NCBI GenBank assembly: GCA_030765065.1
Contig: CM060977.1
Location: 91,219,795 to 91,283,794 of the forward strand
Direction of reading: 5' to 3'
Length of the DNA stretch: 64,000 bases
From: Deroplatys truncata
Taxonomy: Eukaryota; Arthropoda; Insecta; Mantodea; Mantidae
Below the pieces are notes generated by a model, which searched no databases, had not been told where the DNA came from, and saw only the letters and a program-made list of their open reading frames with translations. The position numbers were made by a program, and so were the translations under genes. This document shows positions 44,830-56,166 of this stretch, piece after piece; position 1 is the first letter of the stretch, and each line of letters starts with the position of its first letter.

Positions 44830-45668
44830 GTGATACATTTACATGACTTTCTCTACCCTCTTAACATTTATTAGCAAGTATTCAAACTCTTCTTACTAAA
44901 GCTTATTTTTCTATCTACTAACCCAAATAAACCTTAGCATTTTACATTTCGTTATAGATACAAAGAGAACGATAGTCAAGTGTTTAAGTGGATACTATAT
45001 GCTGACCTTAAAATTCCATAGTGTTTCCATGACCGTGAGAAACAACTGCAAATCAATGAGACTTTAAAAGAATGACAAGTATTGAACAATTCGAACCATT
45101 AATAATGGATATCTCAGAGACTGCTTATGCCACAAAAAAAACTTATTTTAAATAAATTGTGTGTTTTAAAGAGATCTACATTTTTTGTGTAGTACGTTTT
45201 GTAGCTTAATGGTTACTAGTTAAACAAGATTATACACAATTCCTTCCAAATGAAGACTTCCCAAGCTATTCCCAGAAAAATTCAAGATTTACATTTTATT
45301 TGTCATGTAAATATATTTAAATATATTATTTTAATCAAAATCATTTGAGCAGTTTTTTAGAAAATCAAAATTTTCGAACAATGTTCCATGTAAAGGGCAG
45401 CTGGGGTGGGGGATTTTCTTGAAAATCTTCATGTTGCATCCTTCGAAGATACTGACTCAAATACCAAGTTTGGTATTTATTCAACTTTTTGTTTTTGAGT
45501 CATGCTGTTCAGACACACAGATACACAATGGACATTTTGCAAAAATGCTTTTATTTGGATTCAGGGGATCTCAAAACATGTATTTTCTGGTGAAATCTTG
45601 GTATCGAAATTTGGGTGGAATGCAATACCTTTCCTACCTACTAGGTACATGGTAGAGAAAGTAAAAAG
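44830..45668 (+). repeat. Rep-A copy 9 (full length)
   Basis: It runs from GTGATACATTTACATGACTT to ACATGGTAGAGAAAGTAAAA, about 839 bp. Uninterrupted, with GACTTTCTCTACCC and GGTAGAGAAAGT at the two ends, it is the best reference copy. Confidence 0.82.
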
Positions 45669-45689
45669 AAAGAAAATGAGCTAAACACT

Positions 45690-45790
45690 CAGGCCTCACA
45701 AAAATAAAATCTTTACTTCAGCACGTTTTGAGGGCAGCTTGCCTTCAACCTTGATTATAATCAGGCAGAGGGGTTGTAGTAAGTGAACAG
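45690..45790 (-). repeat. Possible Penelope 3' tail fragment
   Basis: TTCAGCACGTTTTGAGGGCA and AACCTTGATTATAATCAG sit in the same relation as the CGTTTCGGG...CATCCTCAG tails of the Penelope copies. There is no coding portion, so this is tentative. Confidence 0.3.
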
Positions 45791-45899
45791 AGCAACCCTA
45801 TTACCGCACAGAGTATAGGTGACGTCAGGTACCTACTGTGACGGACACACCCCTCCCCTCCCCAACAGTCGGTTTCGTTGCAACTTCTTTTTTATTTAT

Positions 45900-46185
45900 T
45901 TATTTATTTAAGGATGCTTTTAAACTACTATGGTTCCTAGTATCCCATTCTGCATTGGATGTGAAAGACTGGAAATTTTGCTCAGAGGCCTCTTTATCAG
46001 GCTTGAGGTTCTTTTACGTACCATAAAATCTGCAACACGTAACCATTGGCTTCGCTTCCCTTCCAAAGGAAGCCATGCTAAGGATTTTTACACCCAAAAA
46101 AAATCCATCGTCCTCCACCATATTTGAACCGGTGCCTTTGGTAACCAGAGGCTAGCATGGTACCCCTAGACCACGGAGGACAACA
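45900..46185 (-). mobile_element. SINE-B copy, minus strand
   Basis: On the minus strand: TCCTCCGTGGTCTAGGGGTA, CCTCTGGTTACC, GGTTCAAATATGG (degraded B box), GGATTTTTTTTGGGTG, AGCATGGCTTCCTTTGGAAG, GTACGTAAAAGAACCTCAAG and AGGCCTCTGAGCAAAATTTC. A (TTTA)n run at 45891-45910 marks its tail end. Confidence 0.8.
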
Positions 46186-46269
46186 TTTGTTGCAACTGCT
46201 CTATTTATTCACTGCATATACACCATTGGAGAACTGTGACTGTATACTTAAAGGAAATTAGCATCATTT

Positions 46270-46614
46270 GTGATGGAATGTGGGAGGGAACACTTCAGTA
46301 CAAATGGTGAAACCATCAGATATAACATAGAGCTCAAAAGACGTGTAAAATATCATGTTAAACAACTTAATAATTCAATGAAACGCAAGGAACATGTGTC
46401 ATTAGAAAAGAACAATGAGGAAAGTAGACCTTCAGCTCCAAACTACAGATCAGAATTTTTCGAGGATCTGTTTCGTACACTAATAAGAGAGGATATTGCT
46501 TTAAAAATGTACAGCTTTCGAAATGCTTGTTTAGTAGCTTTCATATACAAATTGCACACAATCAATAGCCAAAAGCTAAAGATACATTGCTTTTTTCCTT
46601 TTAATACTAATTAA
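46270..46614 (+). other. Unrecognised open frame, 114 codons
   Basis: The frame is basic and helix-prone (NIELKRRVKYHVKQLNNSMK, SEFFEDLFRTLIREDIALKM) and longer than most chance frames here. I do not recognise the protein. No splice sites or promoter are evident. It could be a transposon remnant or chance. Confidence 0.25.
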
Positions 46615-46619
46615 TCCTT

Positions 46620-48100
46620 GTCTACCTTCAAAGTAGGGTGTACTGCCTTCAGCTGTACATCATGTTTGTTTACAGAGAGTTGCAAGATCACAGCCACTTC
46701 GAACTTCCTTCAGCACTATCTGTTGGTGCATTTGTAACTTGATGGCTTATTTACTAAAACCCCTCTGTCTGGTTATAAACCACCTACAAGCTTTCACATG
46801 TGCCTGTGCGTATCTCCCTTTGGGTTGAATGTATCTGGAGACGAGATAATCATCATTCATATAATTTTTGGAGAAAAGCTTGTTAATAAAATCTCCATGA
46901 AAAACAACAGAATCATTGTAGATATCTGTCCAGCCAAACAATGACAACTGAATGATGATAAAGAATAAACTTTTGTAAGAATAGTTTGACAAACAGGTAG
47001 AGAAAGTTATGTGCATATAACACACAAGATTTTTCTTCTTCCTCAGATATCTTAATTCAATTTTCTTTATATTCTAATAGTGTGATCCATGTATTTATTC
47101 TTTGATATAAAGGAGAATGAATATTCTAAATGTGACTGTTAAAGAGTTGGCTAGAAGCTTCAAGTAATTTGTACATGCCGAATACTTATGATTGGCTGGT
47201 GTGGTGCTGTCATGCAGGCTTCTGCCAGGGAATAAGCATACTGTTGAGAGATGCAATCGGTTGTGACAGACATCAAGAGACAAAGTATTCCTTTAAGAAG
47301 AAACTAATGGTCTGGTCAAGAGTAATCTACTTCAGATTCTGCTGGCACATGTCAATATCAAGATAAAATGGAGGCTATTCTATTTAATAAACTGTAGTAG
47401 GAAATCAATGAATTGTTTTCTCTTTCAGATTTTTCATTGTTTCATTTTAGTTGTCCTACAGAATTTATCATCTCATGATGCCATATATTTGGCACAGATG
47501 TTAAATTTGCTTATGTAAGTTATTTGAATGCATGAAGGCTTCTAGTGAGGCCATGTCTTACTTGAAGTACTAACCACAAGATGGCAGCAGTTACTGAATA
47601 TATTTTATGCTCAGCTGTTTTAGTTATTGTAGGGAGCTTTGTGCATAGTCAAATGCATTACTGGAATCACATTGTTCTTGGTGATTATTGCTATCCAGCA
47701 GGTTATAAAATATGTAATTTTTATGACTATATGGTAGTGCATGCTTATAATGAATGTAAGCACTTGAAAAATTATAAAGATTTCAACACAGATGTAATGC
47801 TTACAGGTTATGTGCAACTCAGTTCACAAAATTAATCTTATTTTTGCCTATATGAATAATGATAATACATTTTTCTATTGCATATATAATAATAATAATT
47901 ATTATTTATTATTTTTATTATTTATTATTGCTGTTGTTGTTAGGTACAAGTTATGTACAACTGAATTTCAGAATATTTATCCATTACTTTGTGTCTGAAT
48001 AAACAGGCATGAATAAGTAAAAGTGATGTCAAATAAACATGTGAACTCCCAAGGTATGTAGCCCTATTTGCTGATCCAAAGGTATTATCCTTGCACATAT
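46620..48100. other. AT-rich sequence, nothing recognised
   Basis: An (AAT)n/(TTA)n microsatellite lies at about 47888-47930. An 84-codon frame at 47581-47835 has no recognisable motif. Near 46980-47000, AACAGGTAGAGAAAGTTATG may be a small Rep-A left-end remnant on the minus strand. Confidence 0.4.
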
Positions 48101-48162
48101 ATTTTCTTTAGAAAACTATTGCAGATTGAATTTGCCATGCAGTTTGAGGAGGAGCTCTGAAA

Positions 48163-48285
48163 TGGTTTCCTGACATTCCATCAGAGGCCAGATTCTTTAG
48201 CAGTGAAGAAGATGATGCTGAAGAAGTTATTCCAAAGAAATTTGTTGAGATTCTTGCAGACAATGAAGTATACAGGTACTCATAA
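48163..48285 (+). other. Candidate coding fragment of unknown protein
   Basis: One frame reads ALKWFPDIPSEARFFSSEED, then DAEEVIPKKFVEILADNEVY. It has an acidic, protein-like composition and ends at a donor-like ACAGGTACTC (about 48280). An acceptor-like TATTTTCTTTAG lies at about 48112. I cannot name the protein; an isolated host exon or a retroelement piece are both possible. Confidence 0.25.
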
Positions 48286-48499
48286 AAATATTTAATCAAA
48301 GTTCAACTAAAACTTTTACTTTCCTTAAACAGCATCAAACATTAAAGTAACAATAAGTACATGCCTTTTGCAACAATAACAAAAAGAATCATTCTTCTAA
48401 GCTACAACTGTTGTTAAAAATATTGTAGTGTATTTGCAGGAATTTCAAAGTTACTTGAATATTTGGTCAACAAAAAGTTACGCATATTCTCCTTGCACT

Positions 48500-48720
48500 A
48501 GTTGATTACTAGTCTGATTACTTCTACTACTTCACACCTAAATTGTATAGGCAGGTTCAGTTTTAACGCATTCTTCTAGTCAACTTTTCTTAAGTTGACG
48601 TTTAGAGGAGATGGGAGAATTTCAGATTCTTTTGTCCAGCTTATTCCATAAATTCCCTATTGGATTAAGATATGGACTCTGTGGGGGCGAAAGTATGACT
48701 TTTGCACAGTTAAACTGTGA
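48500..48720 (-). pseudogene. Tc1-like transposase C-terminal fragment
   Basis: The minus strand near 48690-48615 reads SPYLNPIGNLWNKLDKRI, matching the Tc1 motif SPDLNPIENLW with Tyr for Asp and Gly for the catalytic Glu. SPISSKRQLKKS follows with stops. No other part of the transposase is present. Confidence 0.68.
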
Positions 48721-48744
48721 AGTGTTATTCAGAAGTTAGAGACA

Positions 48745-49205
48745 GTGAAGCGAAACGTTAATTTAAATGAATTTTGAGTCTGTGGATATCCTAAAACTTC
48801 ACTTACTTTTTTACTTAATTAATTGAACATGTTTTGAGAGCCCTGCTTGCTTTCATCCATCTTCAGCTTTTTTCCAAATGAGCATGACGAATTCGGGTCC
48901 ATAGATGTAGGTGGTGTGGAAGTGGTGTCATCTGGTGTGTCCATGATGAAGCTGCTTAGATTGTTGAGTGGTGAGATTTCAAAGTTCATTATCGTTTTCA
49001 TGCATTTGATTATGTGTATATTTTCCCAAACTTTTTAGTTCTGTTGGATTGGTGGTGCATTTCAGAAGTCTGACTTTGGGGTTGATGTCATGGTTTGTGG
49101 TCCAAAAATGGTTTGTCCATTGTTTATTGGATATACATCTGAAGTGTTCCTTCCTTCTGGTTTCAATATCTTTTTTTTGTTTTGCCAACATACTGAGCCA
49201 ATTAT
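48745..49205 (-). pseudogene. Penelope-like element E, GIY-YIG C-terminal fragment
   Basis: Minus frames give KDIETRRKEHFRCISNKQW, then NHFWTTNHDINPKVRLLKCT, NPTELKSLGKYTHNQMHEND and MNFEISPLNN, matching the post-YIG part of the nuclease and its C-terminus in the other copies. The tail ACATGTTTTGAGAGCCCTGC and CATCCATCTTCAGC fits a Penelope 3' end. It has frameshifts and lacks both GIY and RT. Confidence 0.72.
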
Positions 49206-50330
49206 GGCTGTTTTTGCAGAGATGGCCATAGTTCTTTTATCTACCTGCAATCATGAACTACAATTTTCGGCCCCCCCTTGTCATTATGCCGGCAGCCTGG
49301 TTAACACCAGAAGTCAGCTGCACCAGGTTTCTACAGCGCTCACCAGGTAGTGTCCCCTCTGCCAGTATAGGTAGTGCTTGTGCTGTCTCCATGTCATCAT
49401 CACCTGACCTTCCCAGTGTACCCCGAGCAATGTGTCAAGAGGAAAAAGTGTGATAGTTCTTGACGACCAGCGAAGAGGGACCTTCATTGAGCTTTGTGTC
49501 TGGGAGTGGCCGTCTCCGCACTTTTTGGCCTTGTCTAAATTATCCGTAACATATACTTTTGGCATAAGTAAAATTCTAAATTTTTGTAGTATGTGGAGCG
49601 GCATTTAAAATCTTATAGAAGCAAGTTTATATTATATTATTGTGTGTTAAATTTCATTTCAAAATGGCAAATGTTGTGTGAGAAGGATGAATTCAAATGC
49701 TATGTGCTTCAATTGTAATATACCTCTGTTTCTACATTTGAATGTTAATATATTCAGTGCTTTGGGGCTGTAAGGATTGTTACTTTTATTTGGAGCTACT
49801 TTATATCTTTGTTTCATTTCCTTCAACTTTTGGTAGTACAAACCCTTTTTTTTTTAAGTAATTGTGACATTCTATGCATCGAGTACTTCTAAATCGGCCT
49901 TGCAAGAATGTTACAATACATCAAGTCACTCAGCCAGAAAACATGTTCGATTAATTTCAAGTAAGTGAACTTTTAGGGTATCCACCGACTCAAGATTCTG
50001 TTAAATTAAACCATACCTTTGCATCACACTGTGGCCACCACACAGCTGCTCTCATGCCGGCCACCACAGCTGGGACCCCTGCCAAAGTACTTATATATCT
50101 GCAACTGCCTCACGTTCTCATAGTTGCAATTGCAATGATAATAAACACACACCATATAAGAGATTTTGGGAATGCTGTCCTTCTCTACCCACATATTTCT
50201 GGAATCTTCTCAGGAAATCTTCATTCCCATTGGAGAGTTCAATATAAGAAATTGAGTGAATTTTTTGCTTGAGTTTTGTTTTAGTTCCAATGTATGGGGT
50301 TTGTTGCATACCTCTTATATTTTGTGATTA
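49206..50330. other. Unassigned sequence
   Basis: The stretch 49255-49520 is GC-richer than its surroundings (for example GCCGGCAGCCTGGTTAACAC) but gives no recognisable protein. A duplicated phrase GGCCACCACACAGC / GGCCACCACAGC lies near 50032-50070. Nothing firm. Confidence 0.35.
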
Positions 50331-50334
50331 TCCA

Positions 50335-50612
50335 TGGTGTGCAGTTGTAGGATTTGTTACTAGTTCCTGAGGTTGCAGGTTCAAATCCGGTGGAGGGCAA
50401 TGGATTTTTTTATGTGTAAAAATACTTAGCATAGCTTCCTTTGGAAGGGAAGTAAAGCCGGTGGTAGCATGTTGTAGATTTACGGCAAGTAAAAGAACCT
50501 CAAGCCTGATGAGGCTTCTGAGCAAAATTTCTGGTCTTTCACACCCAATATAGAATGGGATGCTAAGAAGCATAGAAGTTAAAGAGTGTCCATAAATAAA
50601 ACTAAATTTAAT
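50335..50612 (+). mobile_element. SINE-B copy, plus strand
   Basis: The B-box-like GCAGGTTCAAATCCGGTGG is followed by GATTTTTTTATGTGTAAAA, CTTCCTTTGGAAGGGAAGTA, GTAAAAGAACCTCAAGCCTG, TGGTCTTTCACACCCAATAT and GAGTGTCCATAAATAAAACT. The head is partly degraded. Confidence 0.78.
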
Positions 50613-51255
50613 TTTTCAGCAACTAACATAAAATTAAAATGTTGCCATCATCTGTAATTTATAAGTACTACTGCCTTCTACCAATTCCACTACTACAGCT
50701 ACTACTCTAATTAAACTGCCAGTGCTGCTTTTGATAAGTAACACAAGCCCAATACAGCTTTATGCACATGTCTATCTAAGCAACGACACTCGGCTCGTGC
50801 ACATGTTTTCAGCTGTTCTCAGCTGCATAGCATCATTGTCTATTTATATTTTAGCCTGAAACTTTGTTAATATATGAAATTAAAACTAAATAAGATGCTA
50901 CATCTAGCAATGTCAACTTATATTTGAGCCAGAAAGTTTAAAGCTTAATGAAGATGCTATTTGTTGTACTTCTACAACTATGAATGTGACATGAAAACTT
51001 AGTGTGATTTTTTAAAAAATAAATTTGCAAAATTATAGAAACGAACAGTTCACGAAATTTGTAGTGATATCCAAAAGGTACTTTTTAGTGAAAAAAAAAA
51101 AAAATCATATGGGGCTGCGATGCAGTAAAAGTAAAAACATTATTATTTAGAGAATCTGAGAGTTAAAAAAAAATAATTAGAACTGTTAATACAAAGATCA
51201 ATGTTACATATATATTGCTTTAACTACTACTTGTTTTAATTTATTTGGAAATGTT
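50613..51255. other. AT-rich sequence, nothing recognised
   Basis: It contains an A run at about 51091-51104 and no coding signal. Confidence 0.4.
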
Positions 51256-51259
51256 CCGG

Positions 51260-51655
51260 AATTAAAAGATTAGTTTGTTAGGAATCAATGTTTCAATAAA
51301 TTCATATTTACAGTGTTTTATCATCTCATTTGTAAATTCGTCGTCCAGCCCACTAGATTTTTTTGTTTTTAATGAGTTTATCTGTGTAGTAACTTCCTCC
51401 TCTGTAATTTCTTGTAGCATCATAGAGTTACATACATTATTATCAGTTATTGGATCATTATGAATTTAATTCCTACATTTTTTACAATGTTTATGTAGTA
51501 TTCATTAAAGCACTTGGCTATGTTTATTGTATCTTGTATTAATATATTGTTTTTTTTAATGACCATATTTTCCGTCCATTTTGGCTTGTTTTCTTTATGC
51601 GTTGCTTTTACAATCTTCCATGTTACTTTTATTTTACGCATTTTTTTATTAAAAA
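51260..51655 (-). pseudogene. LINE fragment between endonuclease and reverse transcriptase
   Basis: The minus strand reads VTWKIVKATHKENKP, then IAKCFNEYYINIVKNVG, and after frameshifts KKQKNLVGWTTNLQ, or in the adjacent frame KSSGLDDEFTNEMIKH. This order (TWxIIxxxxxK, FNxYFxNIG, SxGxDxxxxxxIK) is the start of many LINE RT domains. It is interrupted by stops and ends at Rep-A copy 10. Confidence 0.65.
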
Positions 51656-52054
51656 ATGATGCGATACATTAACATGACTTTCTCTACCCTTTGTTGTTTA
51701 TTAGTGGGTATACAAACTATTCTTACTAAAACTTATTTTTCTATCTACTTCACTTTAATCCAAATAAACCTTTACAAAAATAGCCACATTACATATTTCA
51801 TTATACATAGAAAGAGAACAGCGATAGTCAAATGTTTAAGAACTGGACGCTACATGCTGGCCTTAAAATTCCATACTGTTTCCATGACATCACTAGAAAC
51901 AACTGAGTGTTGAAAGGACTTTAAAGAGTGACCAAGTAATGCATAATTCAAACCATTAATAACATATATCTCAGAAATGGCTGATGCCACAAAAAGCTTA
52001 TTTGAAATAAATTGCGTGTTTTAAAGAGATCTACATTTTTTGTGTAGTATGTTT

Positions 52055-52994
52055 TGTTGCGGTAACTTTGTGTTATCTTATTGCTGAGCACCTGTTATTG
52101 TTTTACTATTTTGAATTTGGGTTCTTTGTCCTCCGGCTAGCTATTATTATGCAGTCGAGCAAATCTCTTGAACAGGGTGTGTAAACGGAAAGGAGTTGTT
52201 ACTAAAGATAACACTGATAAAAGAATTTGATTTTACACTTTTATTGCCGTCACACTTTATTCATTTCACATAATTACTCTTGATACACACCCGGCTGAAA
52301 CTGTTATATTTTAGAATGTAACTATAATCACTTATTTGCTGCACTTTATTAATTCGCATATTTCACATCTTTTAACTAACTTTACGATGCGAGAGATTCT
52401 GTAGAACTGTGCGACGTATAACCCGTGAATGATTCTGTTGAACTGCGCGACGTTTGCCTTATGAATGATTCTGTAGAACTGCGCGACGTTTGCCTTGTGA
52501 ATGATTCTGTAGAACTGCGCGACGTGTAACCCGTGAGTGATTCTGTTGAACTAGGCGACATGTAACGCGTGAATGATTCTGATGAACTGGTCAATACTTG
52601 TCTCTGGCTTCATATATTTATACTCCCTCACCCCGATATGCCTAAAGATTATAATCGAGCTGTTATTGGTTAATAAAATGTGCCAACATTAGCGTCTATT
52701 TTTATATTCAATCAAAATTACGAACACATATGCTCTAGGGAAGATATTCCCTCCATTTCTAAAGAAAAGCGCGCTAATCTGACGTCATTTGCTTGTCTCT
52801 TCTAATTAATAATCAACTCACCCCCTCGCTCATTGTTAGCCGCTTCTATTATCAGTTTCAGTGAGGCCATGTAATCTTATTTCCTAACAATGCTTATAAT
52901 TAACAAACATCTCAAATCATTGTTATACAATAATGCTAATTTACACTACAATCACTCTGGCATTCACAGTGTTGTGATATAAAATATTGCGACA
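52055..52994 (-). repeat. 3' LTR of the gag-only element
   Basis: This 940-bp LTR carries about 5.6 units of the 36-bp minisatellite at 52389-52590. It is nearly collinear with the other LTR apart from scattered substitutions and a 72-bp difference (two minisatellite units). Confidence 0.85.
52389..52590 (-). repeat. 36-bp minisatellite in the 3' LTR
   Basis: Tandem units start GATTCTGTAGAACTGCGCGA (+ strand), about 5.6 copies. Because 36 is a multiple of 3 the minus strand is open as a 12-residue repeat (SSTESFTRQTSR), which I regard as incidental to the repeat length. Confidence 0.85.
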
Positions 52995-53610
52995 TATGCC
53001 CCACTAGAAACATAATTATAAATATTTACAACTTTTTTTTTGAAATTTTATAATTGGGTTTTTAGTCTCCTGAATCTTGTAATACATGGTATTTATCACT
53101 TGCACTTAACACTGCACACGCATTTAACACACGTTATACATCTTGCCTTTTTCTCGCCACTATTCACTGGCTCGGGTCTAATGTGTTTATCTACATACAT
53201 CTGACATTACAATTTTTTATAGCAAATACTGTACCATGAACTATTTAGGTCACTGTTACAAAATGGTTATACTTTCTTAGATTATTGACATAGAAATTTA
53301 TACACTCAAGATTTTTAACCGGGTTCATCTTGTAGTTATTGATCACATTTACCAAAATATTCATCCTCTACACAAATATATTTACATCTCTTAATTCTAG
53401 ACATAATTTCACATTATCTGTGTGCTACATAAGCATTTTGCTTTAATTATCTTTACCCTTTTTTATTGTTTTGTATTTATATTCACAATACTTTTCGAAT
53501 TTTATCTACATATTTTTACTTTCATATGACATATATACATAGTTAATCCTCTTACATTCCAATACTTTGTTCCGCAGTTCAGCTTTAACTATCCAACTAT
53601 CCTGGATTTG

Positions 53611-53640
<30 letters not shown>
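52995..53640. other. 3' internal region of the LTR element, no ORF
   Basis: This AT-rich segment between the end of gag and the 3' LTR is where pol would be expected in an autonomous element. A 27-bp T run (A on the element's sense strand) lies at 53616-53642, directly after the gag stop codon. Confidence 0.6.
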
Positions 53641-53641
<1 letters not shown>

Positions 53642-54786
53642 TAAGCGGTCATTGCTATTGTCTTTCCTGGATCAAATTGTCTATGACTAAGCATTGCTCG
53701 TAGCTGTATTGTAACTTTCCAAAATCTGTTCATGAATATCCTCTTAGAGGATTCATATGAAATTTTACCCCCTGATACCATTTGAAACCAATCTAAAGTT
53801 TTCTGAACCACACATCTTTTAACAACTATCATTTTCAATGTTTCCGGTATCTTTTTAATTTGAGAATACTCTGACAAGTCTGTAATAAACTGTACTGGAT
53901 TGGAGTTTTCATTTTGAACAGCTTGGTGCTTGTTAATTTCAGAAGTTAGTTTTTGATTATTTATAGACAAAGCTTCAATTTCTTCGGACAACTTATTTCT
54001 TTGTGTTTCCGACTCCTTCTGAATTTCAGATATCTCCCCTCTGAAATTAACCTGCACCTGAATTAAATTTGCATTCTTGGCCTCCATCATCTCTCTTAGC
54101 TCACTTGAAATACTATTTATTCAACTTCCTAACTCTGTACATTTTACACTAACATGTTCAAACTTAGTATCAACCTCACTTTTTTGGTTAGATAATTCCC
54201 TGCTCATGTCTGATATTTTCTTTGAAACTTTCCCTATCTTATTTGCTATCATTTCCTGATTTTCATTTCTCATTCTTATCATACTACTATCTAGCTCCAT
54301 AAATTTCTTTTCAATTTCTTCCCTGTTTTGTTCTAAGCTCTTACCAATATCTTCCCTGTTTTGTTCTAAGCTCTTACCAATATCTTCCCTCAATTTCCTA
54401 TTATTCTTCTCCATATTCTGAGGTAGTTTTTGTTCTAATTTCTCATTATTCTGAGTTAGTTTTTGTTCTAATTTCTCATTACTCTTACCAATATCTTCCC
54501 TTAATTGATCTGATTTTTGCTCTAATTTCTCAATATTCTTATTTAATGTTTCACCAAAATTTCTCAGCGTTTCCATCATCATACCAGCATCAAAATTAAC
54601 ATTTCCTGTTATTCTATTCTCACTTTTTTCACTAATATTTCCTCCCTCAAATCCTACATTGTTTGAGATATTTTCCATAACCTGTATTGAATTACAGCTA
54701 ACTGTTACATTATCCCCTTCCATAATTATTTCTTCAGTATTATTAGTGGACATTGTTTTCTTAATCCTACCACTTCTCAACAACAT
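53641..54786 (-). pseudogene. Ty3/gypsy-like gag with one internal stop
   Basis: From ATG at 54786 the frame encodes about 382 codons interrupted once by TGA at 54121-54123. The N-terminal half is a long coiled coil with repeats of the type LREDIGKSNEKLEQK and SLEQNREDIGK. The C-terminal part has NPVQFITDLSEYSQIKKIPE and TLDWFQMVSGGKISYESSKR with FMNRFW, the arrangement of a retrotransposon capsid domain. Gag would assemble particles around element RNA. No zinc knuckle is seen before the stop at 53641-53643. Confidence 0.78.
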
Positions 54787-55154
54787 TTAATTTCTCACAA
54801 TTTTTTTTTTAAGGATACACAAAAATTTACAATTTTCTAACCTTCATGGATGCTATCTGATGATGTTGCTTTGATGTCCAGATTCCTGCCCCTCTCTCCT
54901 AGATGTATATGTCGCCTCTGCGTCGTACTACGATGGATCTGCGTCGTCTCGCTGTCTTGGTGTCCTGTAGTCGAATTCCCCTGTTGCCTTCTATTCTCGT
55001 AGTTATTGATGTCCACTCATCCGCGTTGTCGGTCGTTCTTGTGGTTGTTTCTGGAATCTGCGTCTTGTAGTTAATTTCACTGCTCCATTCACTTCACGTC
55101 TTGGTTATTTCGCCACTTCCTGGTTATATCGCCCCACGTTCTGGGAGCCAATTT
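54787..55154 (-). promoter_or_regulatory. Leader and primer-binding site of the LTR element
   Basis: On the minus strand the 5' LTR ends CCGCGACA and is followed by AAATTGGCTCCCAGAACG, then TGGGGCGATATAACC. TGG directly after an LTR is the usual start of a tRNA primer-binding site. I cannot name the tRNA. The rest is untranslated leader. Confidence 0.6.
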
Positions 55155-56166
55155 TGTCGCGGTAACTTTCGTGTTATCTTATTGCTGAGCGCCTGTTATT
55201 GTTTTACTATTTTGAATTTGGGTTCTTTGTCCTCCGGCTTGCTATTATTACGCAGTCGAGCAAATCTCTTGAACAGGGTGTGTAAACGGAAAGGAGTTGT
55301 TACTAAAGATAACACTGATAAAAGAATTTGTTTTTACACTTTTATTGCCGTCACACTTTATTCATTTCACATAATTACTCTTGATACACGCCCGACTGAA
55401 ACTGTTATATGTTAGAATGTAACTATAATCACTTATTTGCCGCACAATATTTAATTCGCGTATTTCACATTTTTTAACCAACTTTACGACGCGAGAGATT
55501 CTGTAGAACTGCGCGACGTATAACCCGTGAATGATTCTGTTGAACTGCGCGACGTTTGCCTTATGAATGATTCTGTAGAACTGAGCGACGTTTGCCTTGT
55601 GAATGATTCTGTAGAACTGCGCGACGTTTGCCTTGTGAATGATTCTGTAGAACTGCGCGACGTGTAACCCGTGAATGATTCTGTTGAACTAGGCGACGTG
55701 TAACGCGTGAATGATTCTGTTGAACTAGGCGACGTGTAACGCGTGAATGATTCTGATGAACTGGTCAATACTTGTCTCTGGCTTCATATATTTATACTCC
55801 CTCACCCCGATATGCCTAAAGATTATAATCGAGCTGCTATTGGTTAATAAAACGCGCCAACATTAGCGTCTATTTTATATTCAATCAAAATTACGAACAC
55901 ATATGCTCTAGGGAAGATATTCCCTCCATTTCTAAAGAAAAGTGCGCTAATCTGACGTCATTTGCTTGTCTCTTCTAATTAATAATCAACTCACCCCCTC
56001 GCTCATTGTTACCCGCTCCTATTGTCGGTTTCAGTGAGGCCGTGTAAACTTATTTCCTAACAATGCTTATAATTAACAAACATCTCAAATCATTGTTATA
56101 CAATAATGCTAATTTACACTACAATCACTCTGGCATTCACAGTGTTGTGATATAAAATACCGCGTC
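55155..56166 (-). repeat. 5' LTR of the gag-only element
   Basis: About 1,010 bp, beginning TGTCGCGGTAAC on the + strand. It carries about 7.6 minisatellite units at 55495-55765, two more than the 3' LTR. The last bases (CCGCGTC) depart from the expected GCGACA. Confidence 0.85.
55495..55765 (-). repeat. 36-bp minisatellite in the 5' LTR
   Basis: About 7.6 tandem units of the same sequence as in the other LTR. The unit variants appear in the same order, with one extra GTTTGCC-type and one extra TAACGCG-type unit. Confidence 0.85.

Larger units (their letters stand above)
52055..56166 (-). mobile_element. Gag-only Ty3/gypsy-like LTR retrotransposon
   Basis: Two direct LTRs (52055-52994 and 55155-56166) enclose 2.16 kb that encodes gag only, on the minus strand. 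LTR ends are TGTTGC/TGTCGC and GCGACA, a short terminal inverted repeat; the outermost right end reads GCGTC instead. TGTTT flanks both sides (52050-52054 and 56167-56171), a plausible 5-bp target duplication inside Rep-A copy 10. A primer-binding-site-like TTGGCTCCC lies just inside the 5' LTR. There is no protease, RT or integrase, so mobilisation would have required proteins from another element. Confidence 0.85.

Noticed and set aside
47581-47835. 84-codon frame starting ATGGCAGCAG
   Set aside because: The start context is fair, but the peptide has no motif, its composition matches chance AT-rich DNA, and no splice or polyadenylation context supports it.
52382-52594. Ser/Thr-rich 12-residue repeat protein on the minus strand (and its longer twin at 55484-55768)
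   Set aside because: It lies wholly in the LTR minisatellite. The frame is open because the unit is 36 bp, and both LTRs show it.
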